A stretch of DNA of 64,000 nucleotides, from NCBI RefSeq assembly GCF_018402175.1, contig NZ_JAGYJK010000017.1, positions 62,001 through 126,000 of the forward strand, in the 5' to 3' direction. The notes beneath the pieces are model-generated. The model saw nothing but the letters and a program-made list of their open reading frames with translations, did no database searches and was not told where the DNA came from. Shown in pieces: positions 28,330-36,833 of this stretch (its first letter is position 1; each line of letters begins with the position of its first letter). Source of the stretch: Yoonia sp. (GTDB lineage: Bacteria > Pseudomonadota > Alphaproteobacteria > Rhodobacterales > Rhodobacteraceae). A program made the position numbers and the translations under genes.

Positions 28330-29892
28330 TCACGCATTCGGTCTGATCCACTGGTAAAGCCAAGTTTCCGTCAACTTGCGGTCATCACCCGCAACATGCG
28401 CAGAAAGTTCAACAAGCGGGCTGTCGGACTGCACATCCAGCACCACGCGCCACAGATCGCTGCCGTCCACACGGGCCAGCGTGACCGCGACCAGATCGCC
28501 ACCCGACACGGCCACCACAGGCGTCACTTCGGCGTCAGACCCTAGGCGGGACAGCAAACCACCCTTGAAATCAATTACGAATTTACGCTTGTTTTCGGGA
28601 TTGACGATACCCGACACGCCACCCGCACCCGCGCGGGTTTCCACCACATGCGCAAGATCGGCAGTGTCGTTTTCGGGCAGATCTCCCCAGCGCAGCCGGT
28701 AGGCGAATTCACGCATATCCCCTGCCGCAACTTTGCCTGCGGGGATGAAATAGGCGACGATATTGTCCTCGACCTCCAGCGCGGTCGGGATCTCGACCAG
28801 CCGGACATGGCCTGCGCCCCAATCGCCCAGCGGCACCACCTCGAGAGAGGGGCGCATCTCGTAATGCGCGCCGGCATCAAGGTATTTGGTGAAATCGCGT
28901 TCGCGCTGGTGCAGGGCAAAGCTGACAGGGTTGTTTTCCACGAAATACGACCCCGCAAGGCGGGACGGGTTGTTCAGCGGCCGCCAGATCACATCGCCGC
29001 CCTGCTGCACGATCCGCAGCCCGTCGCTGTCATGCACGCGGGGGCGGTAGTCATCGAACCCCGCACGGTTGACGCCGTTGAACAAAAACATCGAGGTCAG
29101 CGGCGCGATCCCCAGTTCGGCCACATCGGCGCGAAAGAATAGGCGCGCGGTCACGTCCATCTCGGTCGTGTCACCGGGGCGGATGACAAAGCGGTAGGCA
29201 CCGCTGACGCTGGGGCTGTCAAGCAGGGCATAGACCACCGTTTCGCCCAGACCTTGCGTCGGGCGTTCCAGATAGAACCGCGTGAAACGGGGAAATTCCT
29301 CGGGCTGGGGGCCTGCGGTGTTCAAGGCCAGCCCCCGCGCGCTTAACCCATAGCGGCTGTCGCGGCCAAGGGCGCGGAAATAGCTGGCCCCCAGAAACGA
29401 CACCAATTCGTCGAAACGGTCGGGATGGTTCAACGGCGTGTTCAGCCGGAAACCGGCAACGCCCGGCAATTGTGCATCCGCAGGCACGCGGTCGGCCAGA
29501 TCGTTCAGATATTCGAAATCCGCTGTCGAAAAGACCATCGGTGCCGCGATCAGGCTATCCGCATCGCGGGTCAGCTCGAACAGCTTGACCGGTTCACCGA
29601 ACAGCCAGCCGGTGTGAAATGCATGGACATGGAACCGCGCATCGCTGTCAGCCCAGCGCGCGCGGTCGGCACGGAACCGGATCAGCCGGTAATCGTCGTA
29701 ATCCAGCGCGCCAAGGAAACCTTCGGGGCGGGAGCCTGCGACAAAGGGGGCGGCGGCCTGCGCCTGTGCCATGTCTGACAGGATATCAAAGGAAAACGGC
29801 GCGGGATCGACCACATCCTGCGCCATTACGCCACTGGCCACCAACGCCGCAGCCGTCGCTGCGCCGGATTTCAACAACTGACGTCTATTCAT
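28330..29892 (-). CDS. opgG: OpgG, periplasmic glucan biosynthesis protein
   Basis: A protein of about 520 residues in the MdoG/OpgG family, needed to branch or process the glucan in the periplasm. It begins with a Tat-type signal (NRRQLLKSGAATAAALVASGVMAQ) and continues with ARFHVHAF, LNTAGPQPEEFPRF, IVQQGGDVIWRPLNNP and the C-terminal WLYQWIRPNA. The start is either ATG 29892 (typical Tat n-region) or ATG 29910; neither has a strong Shine-Dalgarno. It is the first gene of the opgG-opgH-opgC operon. The promoter should lie in the 29911-30418 gap. Confidence 0.92.
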   Translation of the reverse strand: MNRRQLLKSGAATAAALVASGVMAQDVVDPAPFSFDILSDMAQAQAAAPFVAGSRPEGFLGALDYDDYRLIRFRADRARWADSDARFHVHAFHTGWLFGEPVKLFELTRDADSLIAAPMVFSTADFEYLNDLADRVPADAQLPGVAGFRLNTPLNHPDRFDELVSFLGASYFRALGRDSRYGLSARGLALNTAGPQPEEFPRFTRFYLERPTQGLGETVVYALLDSPSVSGAYRFVIRPGDTTEMDVTARLFFRADVAELGIAPLTSMFLFNGVNRAGFDDYRPRVHDSDGLRIVQQGGDVIWRPLNNPSRLAGSYFVENNPVSFALHQRERDFTKYLDAGAHYEMRPSLEVVPLGDWGAGHVRLVEIPTALEVEDNIVAYFIPAGKVAAGDMREFAYRLRWGDLPENDTADLAHVVETRAGAGGVSGIVNPENKRKFVIDFKGGLLSRLGSDAEVTPVVAVSGGDLVAVTLARVDGSDLWRVVLDVQSDSPLVELSAHVAGDDRKLTETWLYQWIRPNA

Positions 29893-29910
29893 AAGTGTCG
29901 CAAAGGCCAT

Positions 29911-30418
29911 TAGGGTCCCAGATCATGTGATTGCAAAAGAGGTTGTCGCCGCGCGCGCTTCGGTGGTGCGGGGGCGATTGACGCTCATATTGCGGCAGTG
30001 CAGCAAAGCACAAGGTCGGACCATGCAACACTTTAAAAAATAGGCTTAATTCCGCCGGTGGCGGTCTGACCATGGCGGTGTCGGCGCGACATCCGGCCTG
30101 CGCCCGTTGCTTTGGCCCTACGTTTGTTGGGGGTGATGACACAGGCCAGATGCACGCAGGCCGAGCGATCGGCGGAACAAGGATGTTGATCCAGAAAAGC
30201 ATGCCCAGTCTGTCGGGCCGAACAACACGCGCGCGCGGCGGTAGGACGGCGGTGACGACGCAAAGAACGGTTTGTGGAAAGCGGCGTCGTGGCGCGACGT
30301 GCAACGGGGTTGCAGCACCTGCCTGCGCTGCTTACGATACAGCTGAACGGTTCCGTCGGGTGCCGTCGGCACAACAAGAGGTTACTCCGATTACCGAAAT
30401 TCGCCCAATCAGGCCGCT
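29911..30418. other. 508-bp intergenic region between opgG and rsgA
   Basis: Divergent region feeding opgG (minus) and rsgA (plus). It holds an AT-rich block (about 30015-30050, TTTAAAAAATAGGCTTAATT) suited to an opg promoter. Open frames across 30033-30425 on both strands encode Arg/Cys/Ala-rich sequence with no recognisable family, so I regard them as non-coding. No repeat of the window-wide families is present here. Confidence 0.5.
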
Positions 30419-31456
30419 ATGGTGACGGCCCTTACCGGGCTGGATGCGCTTGGCTGGCATGCGTTCCAGCAAAGCCAGCTGGGTCCAGATGATGCCGACC
30501 TGACACCTGCCCGCATTGCCAATGTGCATCGTGACCGCGTGGTGGGCTTGACGGCCGATGGATCAATCGACCTGACACTTGATCCCGGGCTGACGACAGC
30601 GGTGGTCGCGGTGGGGGATTTCGTGCTTTGCGCACCGGCGCAATACCGGCTGATCCGCGTGCTGGACCGGCAGACAGAACTGTCGCGCGGCACCGAATAC
30701 CACACGGGCGACAAGCAGCTGATCGCGGCCAATCTGGACACGTTGTTCATCACCACATCCTGCAACGCCGATTTCAACCCCGCGCGGCTGGAACGCTATC
30801 TGGCGCTGGCGCATGATGCGGGCGTACGCCCTGTGATCGTGCTGACCAAGGCCGACCAGACCGATGATCCAGCCGGTTTTGCAGATCAGGCGCGCGCCTT
30901 GGGCCGCGATCTGGCGGTGCTGGCGGTCAATGCAAAGGCCCCCGATCTGCCTGTGCATTTCGCGCCATGGTGCGGACCGGGGCAGACCATTGCCTTTGCC
31001 GGCACGTCCGGTGTGGGCAAGACGACCATCGCCAATGCGCTGACCGGCGGCAATGCCGCGACCCGCGATATCCGCGATGATGATGCGCGCGGGCGGCATA
31101 CGACGACGGGCCGGTCGCTGCACCGGATGCTGGCGGGGGGCTGGCTGATCGACACGCCCGGCATGCGCGGGCTGGGGCTGGCCGAGGTCGGCTTCGGCAT
31201 CGACGCGACCTTTCCCGAAATCTCGGACCTTGCCGCGCACTGCAAGTTCCGCGACTGCGCGCATGAACGCGAACCGGGCTGTGCCGTGCAGGCCGCCGTT
31301 GCGGCTGGCGCAATCGACCCTGACAGGCTGGCGCGGTTCAAGAAACTGAAATCCGAAAACACCCAAGCCACAGAGGCCATCGCGCTGGCGCGCGACAAGG
31401 TCCGCAAACAGGGGCGCACCGCCAAAGGCAGCAAGAAGCCACGTCAGAAATCCTGA
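30419..31456 (+). CDS. rsgA: Ribosome small subunit-dependent GTPase A
   Basis: A 345-residue circularly permuted GTPase for late 30S maturation. An N-terminal OB fold is followed by the G4 motif VLTKAD before the P-loop GTSGVGKTTIANAL (about residue 199), DTPGMRGLG, and a C-terminal zinc site CKFRDCAHEREPGC. The basic tail (KQGRTAKGSKKPRQKS) is common for RNA binding. The start ATG at 30419 is supported by length, though a Shine-Dalgarno is not obvious. A type-A repeat follows 25 bp after the stop. Confidence 0.94.
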   Translation: MVTALTGLDALGWHAFQQSQLGPDDADLTPARIANVHRDRVVGLTADGSIDLTLDPGLTTAVVAVGDFVLCAPAQYRLIRVLDRQTELSRGTEYHTGDKQLIAANLDTLFITTSCNADFNPARLERYLALAHDAGVRPVIVLTKADQTDDPAGFADQARALGRDLAVLAVNAKAPDLPVHFAPWCGPGQTIAFAGTSGVGKTTIANALTGGNAATRDIRDDDARGRHTTTGRSLHRMLAGGWLIDTPGMRGLGLAEVGFGIDATFPEISDLAAHCKFRDCAHEREPGCAVQAAVAAGAIDPDRLARFKKLKSENTQATEAIALARDKVRKQGRTAKGSKKPRQKS

Positions 31457-31471
31457 CGCAGGGCAGGTCAA

Positions 31472-31513
31472 AACTTTTAAGCCTCCGGCGGGGATATTTG
31501 GGCTCGGAAGATG
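31472..31513 (-). repeat. Dispersed type-A repeat (inverted) between rsgA and the phosphatase gene
   Basis: AACTTTTAAGCCTCCGGC, then GGGGATATTTGGGCTCGG and AAGATG: the reverse complement of the type-A unit, lying between convergent genes. Confidence 0.85.
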
Positions 31514-31526
31514 ATAAGCGTCGCGG

Positions 31527-31982
31527 CTAACCTTTGGCCCAAGCCTGTTGTGCATCGGTTTCCACCGCACAGGGACGCCGCGCGCGCAGGCGGGTCAGGG
31601 CGGTGTCCGCATCTTCGCCTGCTGCGATCATCAGGCGCAGCGCCATCATCCCCGACCGCCCGCAACCACCCCGACAATGCGTCAGCACCTTGCCGCCCGC
31701 GCGCAGCACGTTCAGTGCAGCGGTTTCGATTTCGGTGATATCGGGCGCTGCGGGCGTGCCGTAATCCACGACCGGCAGGTGGTGCCAGTCAACCCCCGCC
31801 GCGCGCAGCACCCTGCCCAGATCACCCGCGCCGAGCCTGTCCATCTCGTCCTGTCCGGTCATCGACACGACCAGATCGGGGTGCCAGTCCAGCAGCGCCT
31901 GCAGGCCCTGCCCCAGCGGCAAGGGCGACAGGGCCAGCGTGCCATGCGCGACAGGCAGTGCGTAAATCTCGAATTCCGGCAT
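31527..31982 (-). CDS. Dual-specificity/tyrosine phosphatase-like protein
   Basis: A protein of about 151 residues in the cysteine phosphatase superfamily. The P-loop HCRGGCGRSGM (HCxxGxxR) is at about residue 100, preceded by the general-acid region VVDYGTPAAPD. The ATG at 31982 (MPEFEIYALPVAHGTLALSPLP) is preferred over an upstream ATG at 32033. In alphaproteobacteria such small proteins are annotated as dual-specificity phosphatases of unknown substrate. It is divergent from dnaX with about 120 bp between them. Confidence 0.82.
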   Translation of the reverse strand: MPEFEIYALPVAHGTLALSPLPLGQGLQALLDWHPDLVVSMTGQDEMDRLGAGDLGRVLRAAGVDWHHLPVVDYGTPAAPDITEIETAALNVLRAGGKVLTHCRGGCGRSGMMALRLMIAAGEDADTALTRLRARRPCAVETDAQQAWAKG

Positions 31983-32102
31983 CGGCGCATCCTTGTTTGC
32001 CAGCACCCTGCCCGAAGGCGCGCGCTGCGGCAACAGCTTGGTGGACCTCTGGCGCGCCTGGCCCTAGGCTGTGGCATCATCCGAATCCTGCCGAAGGCCG
32101 CC

Positions 32103-33821
32103 ATGACCGATCAACCCCGCTATCAAGTGCTGGCCCGCAAATACCGGCCCGAGACCTTTGCCGATCTGGTCGGGCAGGATGCGATGGTGCGCACCCTGCG
32201 CAATGCCTTTGCCGCCGACCGGATCGCGCAGGCCTTCATGATGACCGGCATCCGCGGCACCGGCAAAACGACAACCGCCCGGATCATCGCCAAGGGGATG
32301 AACTGCATCGGCCCTGACGGCACAGGCGGGCCCACGACCGACCCCTGCGGTACCTGCGAACATTGCGTGGCGATCATGGAAGGCCGGCATGTCGATGTGA
32401 TGGAAATGGATGCCGCATCGCGCACCGGCGTGAATGATATCCGCGAGATCATCGATTCTGTGCATTACCGTGCCGCATCGGCCCGCTATAAGATCTATAT
32501 CATCGACGAAGTGCATATGCTGTCGAAAAACGCGTTCAACGCGCTGCTCAAGACGCTGGAAGAACCGCCCGAACATGTGAAATTCATCTTTGCCACGACC
32601 GAGATCCGGCAGGTGCCGGTCACTGTCCTGTCGCGCTGCCAGCGGTTCGATCTGCGCCGGATCGAACCTGAAACCCAGATCGCCCTGCTGCGCAAGATCG
32701 CCATTGCCGAAGGCGCCGAGATCAGCGATGACGCGCTGGCGCTGATCACCCGCGCCGCCGAAGGCTCGGCGCGCGATGCGCAATCGCTGCTGGATCAGGC
32801 AATCAGCCATGGCGCGGGCGAAACCAGCGCCGCGCAGGTGCGCGCCATGCTGGGGCTGGCCGACCGTGGCCGTGTGCTGGACCTGTTCGACATGATCCTG
32901 CGCGGGCGTGCCGCCGATGCGCTGACCGAACTTTCGGGCCAATATGCCGATGGCGCCGATCCGATGGCCGTGCTGCGCGATCTGGCCGAGGTGTGTCATT
33001 GGGTCAGCGTGGTCAAGATCACGCCCGATGCCGCCAACGACCCCACCATCGGCCCCGATGAACGCGCCCGCGGTCAGGCCATGGCCGAGGGTCTGCCGAT
33101 GCGCGTGCTGTCGCGGATGTGGCAGATGCTGCTCAAAGCCTTGGAAGAGGTCGCAATGGCCCCCAATGCGATGATGGCGGCCGAAATGGCGGTGATCCGG
33201 CTCACGCATGTGGCCGACCTGCCCAGCCCCGACGATCTGGTGCGCAAGCTCAAGGATGCGACGCCACCGCCCGCAGGGCCTGCGCCGCGCAGCGCGCCCA
33301 CCCCGCCAACGGGCGGCCCCACCGCGCGCAGCGTGGTCTCAACCGGCGGCGCACAAACCGCCACCGCGCTCGCCCCCGACGCCCTGCAGCATTACGCCCG
33401 CTTCGACGATGTGGTCGCGCTGATCCGCCACCACCGCGACGTCAAACTGCTGGTCGAGGTCGAAACCGGCCTGCAACTGGTGGCCTATCAACCCGGGCGG
33501 ATCACCGTGCAACCGACCGCGGATGCCGCCCCCGATCTGGTGGGCCGGCTGGGTGCGCGGCTCCAGCTATGGACCGGCAATCGCTGGACCATCACGGTGG
33601 TCAACGACGGCGGCGCGCCCACCATCGCCCAGACCCGCGACGCCGCTGAAACCAGCCTGCGCGATCAGGCCAGCGCCCATCCGCTGGTGCAGGCCGTGAT
33701 CGCAGCCTTCCCCAAGGCGCGCATCACCGATATCCGCACTGCCGCGACCAAGGCGCAGGCGGCCGAGGCCGAGGCACTGCCCGAGGTCGAAGATGAATGG
33801 GACCCGTTCGAGCAGGATTGA
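32103..33821 (+). CDS. dnaX: DNA polymerase III subunit tau/gamma
   Basis: A 572-residue clamp-loader ATPase. It starts YQVLARKYRPETFADLVGQ and has Walker A GIRGTGKTTTARIIAK, a zinc module (NCIG...DPCGTCEHC), Walker B IIDEVHML, sensor I FATTE and the SRC motif. The C-terminal tau-like part follows a Pro/Ala-rich linker at about residues 395-425. I see no A-rich slippery heptamer, so a programmed gamma product like that of E. coli is not evident. ATG 32103 is the conserved start. It forms the classical dnaX-ybaB-recR cluster with the two genes downstream. Confidence 0.96.
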   Translation: MTDQPRYQVLARKYRPETFADLVGQDAMVRTLRNAFAADRIAQAFMMTGIRGTGKTTTARIIAKGMNCIGPDGTGGPTTDPCGTCEHCVAIMEGRHVDVMEMDAASRTGVNDIREIIDSVHYRAASARYKIYIIDEVHMLSKNAFNALLKTLEEPPEHVKFIFATTEIRQVPVTVLSRCQRFDLRRIEPETQIALLRKIAIAEGAEISDDALALITRAAEGSARDAQSLLDQAISHGAGETSAAQVRAMLGLADRGRVLDLFDMILRGRAADALTELSGQYADGADPMAVLRDLAEVCHWVSVVKITPDAANDPTIGPDERARGQAMAEGLPMRVLSRMWQMLLKALEEVAMAPNAMMAAEMAVIRLTHVADLPSPDDLVRKLKDATPPPAGPAPRSAPTPPTGGPTARSVVSTGGAQTATALAPDALQHYARFDDVVALIRHHRDVKLLVEVETGLQLVAYQPGRITVQPTADAAPDLVGRLGARLQLWTGNRWTITVVNDGGAPTIAQTRDAAETSLRDQASAHPLVQAVIAAFPKARITDIRTAATKAQAAEAEALPEVEDEWDPFEQD

Positions 33822-33881
33822 CCGGCTTGCCCGCGCACACCCAAAGACCTATCTGAGAATAAACCAATAAGGAGAGATCCG

Positions 33882-34226
33882 ATGCTCAAAGGATTAGGCG
33901 GCCTTGGCGATATGGCCAAGATGATGAAACAGGCGCAGGACATGCAGGGCAAGATAGCCCAGATGCAAGAAGACCTTGACCATATCATGGTCGAAGGCGT
34001 CAGCGGCGCGGGTCTGGTCAAGGCGACGGCGACCGCCAAAGGCGAATTGAAAAGCCTCGACATCGACCCGTCGATCTTTAACGGCGAGGACAAGGAAGTG
34101 GTCGAGGACCTGATCCTTGCCGCGATCAAGGATGCGCAATCCAAGGCAGCCGAACGCAGCCAGCAGGAAATGGGCAAGATGGCCGAGGCGATGGGCCTGC
34201 CTGCGGGCATGAAACTGCCCTTCTGA
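33882..34226 (+). CDS. ybaB: YbaB/EbfC nucleoid-associated protein
   Basis: A 114-residue YbaB family protein that binds DNA as a tweezer-like dimer. The sequence is typical: [50 protein letters not shown]. The start ATG 33882 follows AAGGAGAG. It lies 60 bp after dnaX and upstream of recR, the conserved order. A type-A repeat separates it from recR. Confidence 0.95.
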   Translation: MLKGLGGLGDMAKMMKQAQDMQGKIAQMQEDLDHIMVEGVSGAGLVKATATAKGELKSLDIDPSIFNGEDKEVVEDLILAAIKDAQSKAAERSQQEMGKMAEAMGLPAGMKLPF

Positions 34227-34229
34227 CCC

Positions 34230-34263
34230 CATCTTCCGAGCCCAAGTATCCCCGCCGGAGGCC
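34230..34263 (+). repeat. Dispersed type-A repeat between ybaB and recR
   Basis: Core GAGCCCAAGTATCCC (one substitution) plus GCCGGAGGC, followed by TAAAGTTTTT, which other copies also carry. It begins 3 bp after the ybaB stop and lies inside a co-directional operon. Confidence 0.85.
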
Positions 34264-34296
34264 GTAAAGTTTTTGGCCCAGCACGCAAAGGCCCCC

Positions 34297-34890
34297 ATGG
34301 CACACGGCACCGAAGACCTCGACCACCTGATCGCGATGATGGCGAAACTGCCGGGGCTTGGGCCACGCTCGGCACGGCGCGCCGTGCTGCATATGATCAA
34401 GAAACGCAATCTGGTGCTGCTGCCCTTGGCCGATGCCTTGCAAAAGGTCGGATCGACGGTGCGTGAATGCCTGAATTGCGCGAATATCTGCACCAGTGAC
34501 CTTTGCGACATCTGCCTGTCGGACAAACGCGCCACAGGCCAGATCGCTGTGGTCGAAGACGTGGCCGACCTATGGGCCATGGAACGCTCGGGCGTGTTCA
34601 AAGGGCGCTATCATGTGCTGGGCGGCACGCTGTCAGCACTCGATGCGGTCGGGCCGGACGAATTGCGCATCCCCAAGCTGATCGACCGGATCGCCGCCGA
34701 AAACGTGACCGAGGTGATCATCGCGCTGGGGGCCACCATCGACGGGCTGACCACCGCGCATTACATCGCCGACCAACTGCCCGGTGTCAGCGTCACATCG
34801 CTGGCGCAGGGGGTGCCTGTGGGCGGAGAGCTGGATTACCTTGACGATGGCACGATCACTGCCGCGCTGAACGCGCGCAAGGCGCTCTGA
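34297..34890 (+). CDS. recR: Recombination mediator RecR
   Basis: A 197-residue RecR that loads RecA with RecF/RecO at gaps. A helix-hairpin-helix is at [18 protein letters not shown] (about residues 18-35), a C4 zinc finger at [16 protein letters not shown], and a Toprim domain at [26 protein letters not shown]. The ATG at 34297 ([11 protein letters not shown]) is preferred; an upstream TTG frame would add non-conserved residues. Third gene of dnaX-ybaB-recR, followed by a strong terminator. Confidence 0.95.
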   Translation: MAHGTEDLDHLIAMMAKLPGLGPRSARRAVLHMIKKRNLVLLPLADALQKVGSTVRECLNCANICTSDLCDICLSDKRATGQIAVVEDVADLWAMERSGVFKGRYHVLGGTLSALDAVGPDELRIPKLIDRIAAENVTEVIIALGATIDGLTTAHYIADQLPGVSVTSLAQGVPVGGELDYLDDGTITAALNARKAL

Positions 34891-34928
34891 CGCCGTGGCC
34901 TTTCCGGCTGGCAAAGCGTGACAAACGC

Positions 34929-34959
34929 AAAACGCGCGCCCCAAGGGACGCGCGTTTTT
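34929..34959. terminator. Bidirectional rho-independent terminator between recR and trcR
   Basis: The stem AAAACGCGCG (34929-34938) pairs with CGCGCGTTTT (34949-34958), with an inner CCC/GGG pairing. A-runs and U-runs on both sides allow it to end recR (plus) and trcR (minus). Confidence 0.85.
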
Positions 34960-34978
34960 CAGTCGGACCAAGGCCGGA

Positions 34979-35743
34979 TCACCGGTGGTCGTCGTCATCC
35001 TCGTCGTCATCATCGGGCAGGTTGAAAAAGCTGTCCGCATTCTTGACGTCGCGTGTGTCTTCTTCGTCTTCGGCATCATCGCGCTGATCGCTAAAGCTGA
35101 AGGTCTCAAGCCCCGCCATCGCAGTCGGCATCTTGGGCTCGGGGGCCATGCCCAGCGATGTTTCGGTGCTGACCAGCTTGCGGCGTTCGTCGTCGGTCAT
35201 CGCACCGCCTTCGCGGGCTTTCTTGGCATTGGCCTTTTGCACGGCAGCGTCCAGCTCGGATTGCTTGCACAGGCCAAGTGCGACCGGATCAATCGGATCA
35301 AGGTTGTTGATGTTCCAATGCGTGCGTTCACGGATCGCAAGGATCGTGGGCTTGGTGGTGCCGACCAGTTTCGCGATCTGCGCATCGGACAATTCGGGGT
35401 GGAACTTCACCAGCCAATAGATCGACGCCGGACGGTCCTGCCGCTTGGACAAAGGCGTATACCGCGGGCCACGGCGCTTTTCCTCGCCCGCGGCGGCGGC
35501 GTAGAACTTCAGCTTCAGCTTGTAGGCGGGATCAGCCTCGCCCTTGGTGATTTCGTCTTGGGTCAGCTGGTTATTGGCCACGGGGTCAAACCCCTTGACG
35601 CCGACAGCCACGTCGCCATCGGCAATGCCCTGCACTTCCAATTCGTGAAACCCGCAGAATTCCGCGATCTGTTGAAAGGTCAGCGTGGTGTTGTCGCAAA
35701 GCCAGACGGCAGTCGCCTTGGCCATGATTGGTTTATCAGACAT
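34979..35743 (-). CDS. trcR: Cell-cycle transcriptional regulator TrcR (DUF1013)
   Basis: A 254-residue DUF1013 protein, known in NCBI annotation as cell cycle transcriptional regulator TrcR, highly conserved in alphaproteobacteria. The N-terminus reads AKATAVWLCDNTTLTFQQIAEFCGFHELEVQGIADGDVAVGV, followed by a second HTH-like stretch (SDAQIAKLVGTTKPTILAIRERTHWN). The C-terminal 30 residues are extremely acidic (NLPDDDDEDDDDHR). It is transcribed alone, convergent with recR. Confidence 0.92.
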   Translation of the reverse strand: MSDKPIMAKATAVWLCDNTTLTFQQIAEFCGFHELEVQGIADGDVAVGVKGFDPVANNQLTQDEITKGEADPAYKLKLKFYAAAAGEEKRRGPRYTPLSKRQDRPASIYWLVKFHPELSDAQIAKLVGTTKPTILAIRERTHWNINNLDPIDPVALGLCKQSELDAAVQKANAKKAREGGAMTDDERRKLVSTETSLGMAPEPKMPTAMAGLETFSFSDQRDDAEDEEDTRDVKNADSFFNLPDDDDEDDDDHR

Positions 35744-35928
35744 CTTTGGTCTCCTGATCTGACGGACAAGCCTTACCCAAGCCCTTGCAGGGGCAGACCG
35801 CGTGGGCCGGGTTCACATTGTCGGGGAACTTGGCAGTCTTATAGGCGCGGCAAGCGCAAGAGGAAAGATCAAAAATCCGCGCTGCGACGCAGCCTGCGAC
35901 GCGCGGCCGCTGCGGGTTTGCATCTTGC

Positions 35929-35966
35929 ACCTTCTCTTTTCCAAAAATACTCCCGCCGGAGGCATT
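35929..35966 (+). repeat. Dispersed type-B repeat between trcR and the hydrolase gene
   Basis: CTTCTCTTTTCCAAAAATAC followed by CCCGCCGGAGGC. Type B shares its last dozen bases with type A but has a different left half. Confidence 0.75.
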
Positions 35967-35991
35967 CACATTCCAGCGGAATGTGAAACCG

Positions 35992-36765
35992 TCACGCCAG
36001 CACAGCGCGGGTCAGGTCGCTCTCGGGCAGGCCAAGGTCCTCAATCACATCAAAATGATGGCGCTCCGGCACCGTGACCAACGGCGCGGCCCATGCCTGC
36101 GCCAGCAAATCTGCCTGTTCCAGAAAAACAGGGCGTTCCGCACCGCCGACCCAGACGGTCACCGGACAGGGGGGCGCGGGCAGATGCACGGGGCTTTCGG
36201 CCTGCGCGATGGCGGGGGTGATGCCCAGATCCTTGTTCATCGAGGTCCGCATCAACGGGGCCAGATCCGCAACCGGCGAGACCGGCACAACACGGGCCAC
36301 GCGCTGCTGCCAGTCCGCGCCATCGCGTGGCGCCATCACGCGGGCCACCAATTGCCCGCCCGCCGAATGCCCGACCAGCCGGACCGGCCCCGGCACGCGC
36401 CGCGCGATCACATCAATGGCGCGCGCGATCTGGTCGCCGATCTGCGCGATACCCGCCTTGGGGCAAAGATCATAGGACGGCATCGCCACCGCCCAGCCCT
36501 GCGCCAGCGGCCCCGCCGCCAGATGCGACCAGAAGGATTTGTCGAACCGCAGCCAATAGCCGCCATGCACGAAAATCACGACCCCGCGCGCCAGCCTGCC
36601 CGGATGGAACAGATCGAACCGCAGCCGGTCGGTTTCGCCGTAATCCAGATCCAGCTCGCACCGCGCAACGCCGCGAAACGCCGCGGCCTGCGCCGCCCAG
36701 CGGTCGGGATAATCGGCACCGCCCGGAATATGGGCCGCATTCGCATAAGCGTCATCGAGTTCCAT
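35992..36765 (-). CDS. Alpha/beta hydrolase, kynurenine formamidase-like
   Basis: A 257-residue alpha/beta hydrolase. The oxyanion motif is VIFVHGGYWLRFDKSFW (HGGxW), the nucleophile lies in GHSAGGQLVARV (GxSxG, about residue 136), and the likely catalytic His is in PERHHFDVIEDL. HGGYW plus length resembles arylformamidase/KynB-like esterases that hydrolyse N-formylkynurenine, but no other kynurenine genes are adjacent, so the substrate is open. It is divergent from the succinate-semialdehyde dehydrogenase gene. Confidence 0.82.
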   Translation of the reverse strand: MELDDAYANAAHIPGGADYPDRWAAQAAAFRGVARCELDLDYGETDRLRFDLFHPGRLARGVVIFVHGGYWLRFDKSFWSHLAAGPLAQGWAVAMPSYDLCPKAGIAQIGDQIARAIDVIARRVPGPVRLVGHSAGGQLVARVMAPRDGADWQQRVARVVPVSPVADLAPLMRTSMNKDLGITPAIAQAESPVHLPAPPCPVTVWVGGAERPVFLEQADLLAQAWAAPLVTVPERHHFDVIEDLGLPESDLTRAVLA

Positions 36766-36833
36766 CTGCCGGTCCCCCCTTTACCTTTGCCCCATACAGG
36801 GGCCACATTGGGCGAAAGTCAAAGGAGACTACC

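Noticed and set aside
30033..30425. Overlapping open frames on both strands between opgG and rsgA
   Set aside because: Arg/Cys/Ala-rich low-complexity translations, no ribosome binding sites, no recognisable family.
32103..33821. Programmed -1 frameshift in dnaX for a gamma subunit
   Set aside because: No A-rich slippery heptamer with a following stem-loop was found at the domain boundary.
35736..35969. Cys-rich minus-strand frame upstream of trcR
   Set aside because: Overlaps the trcR start and a dispersed repeat; the Cys pattern fits no known small metal-binding family.
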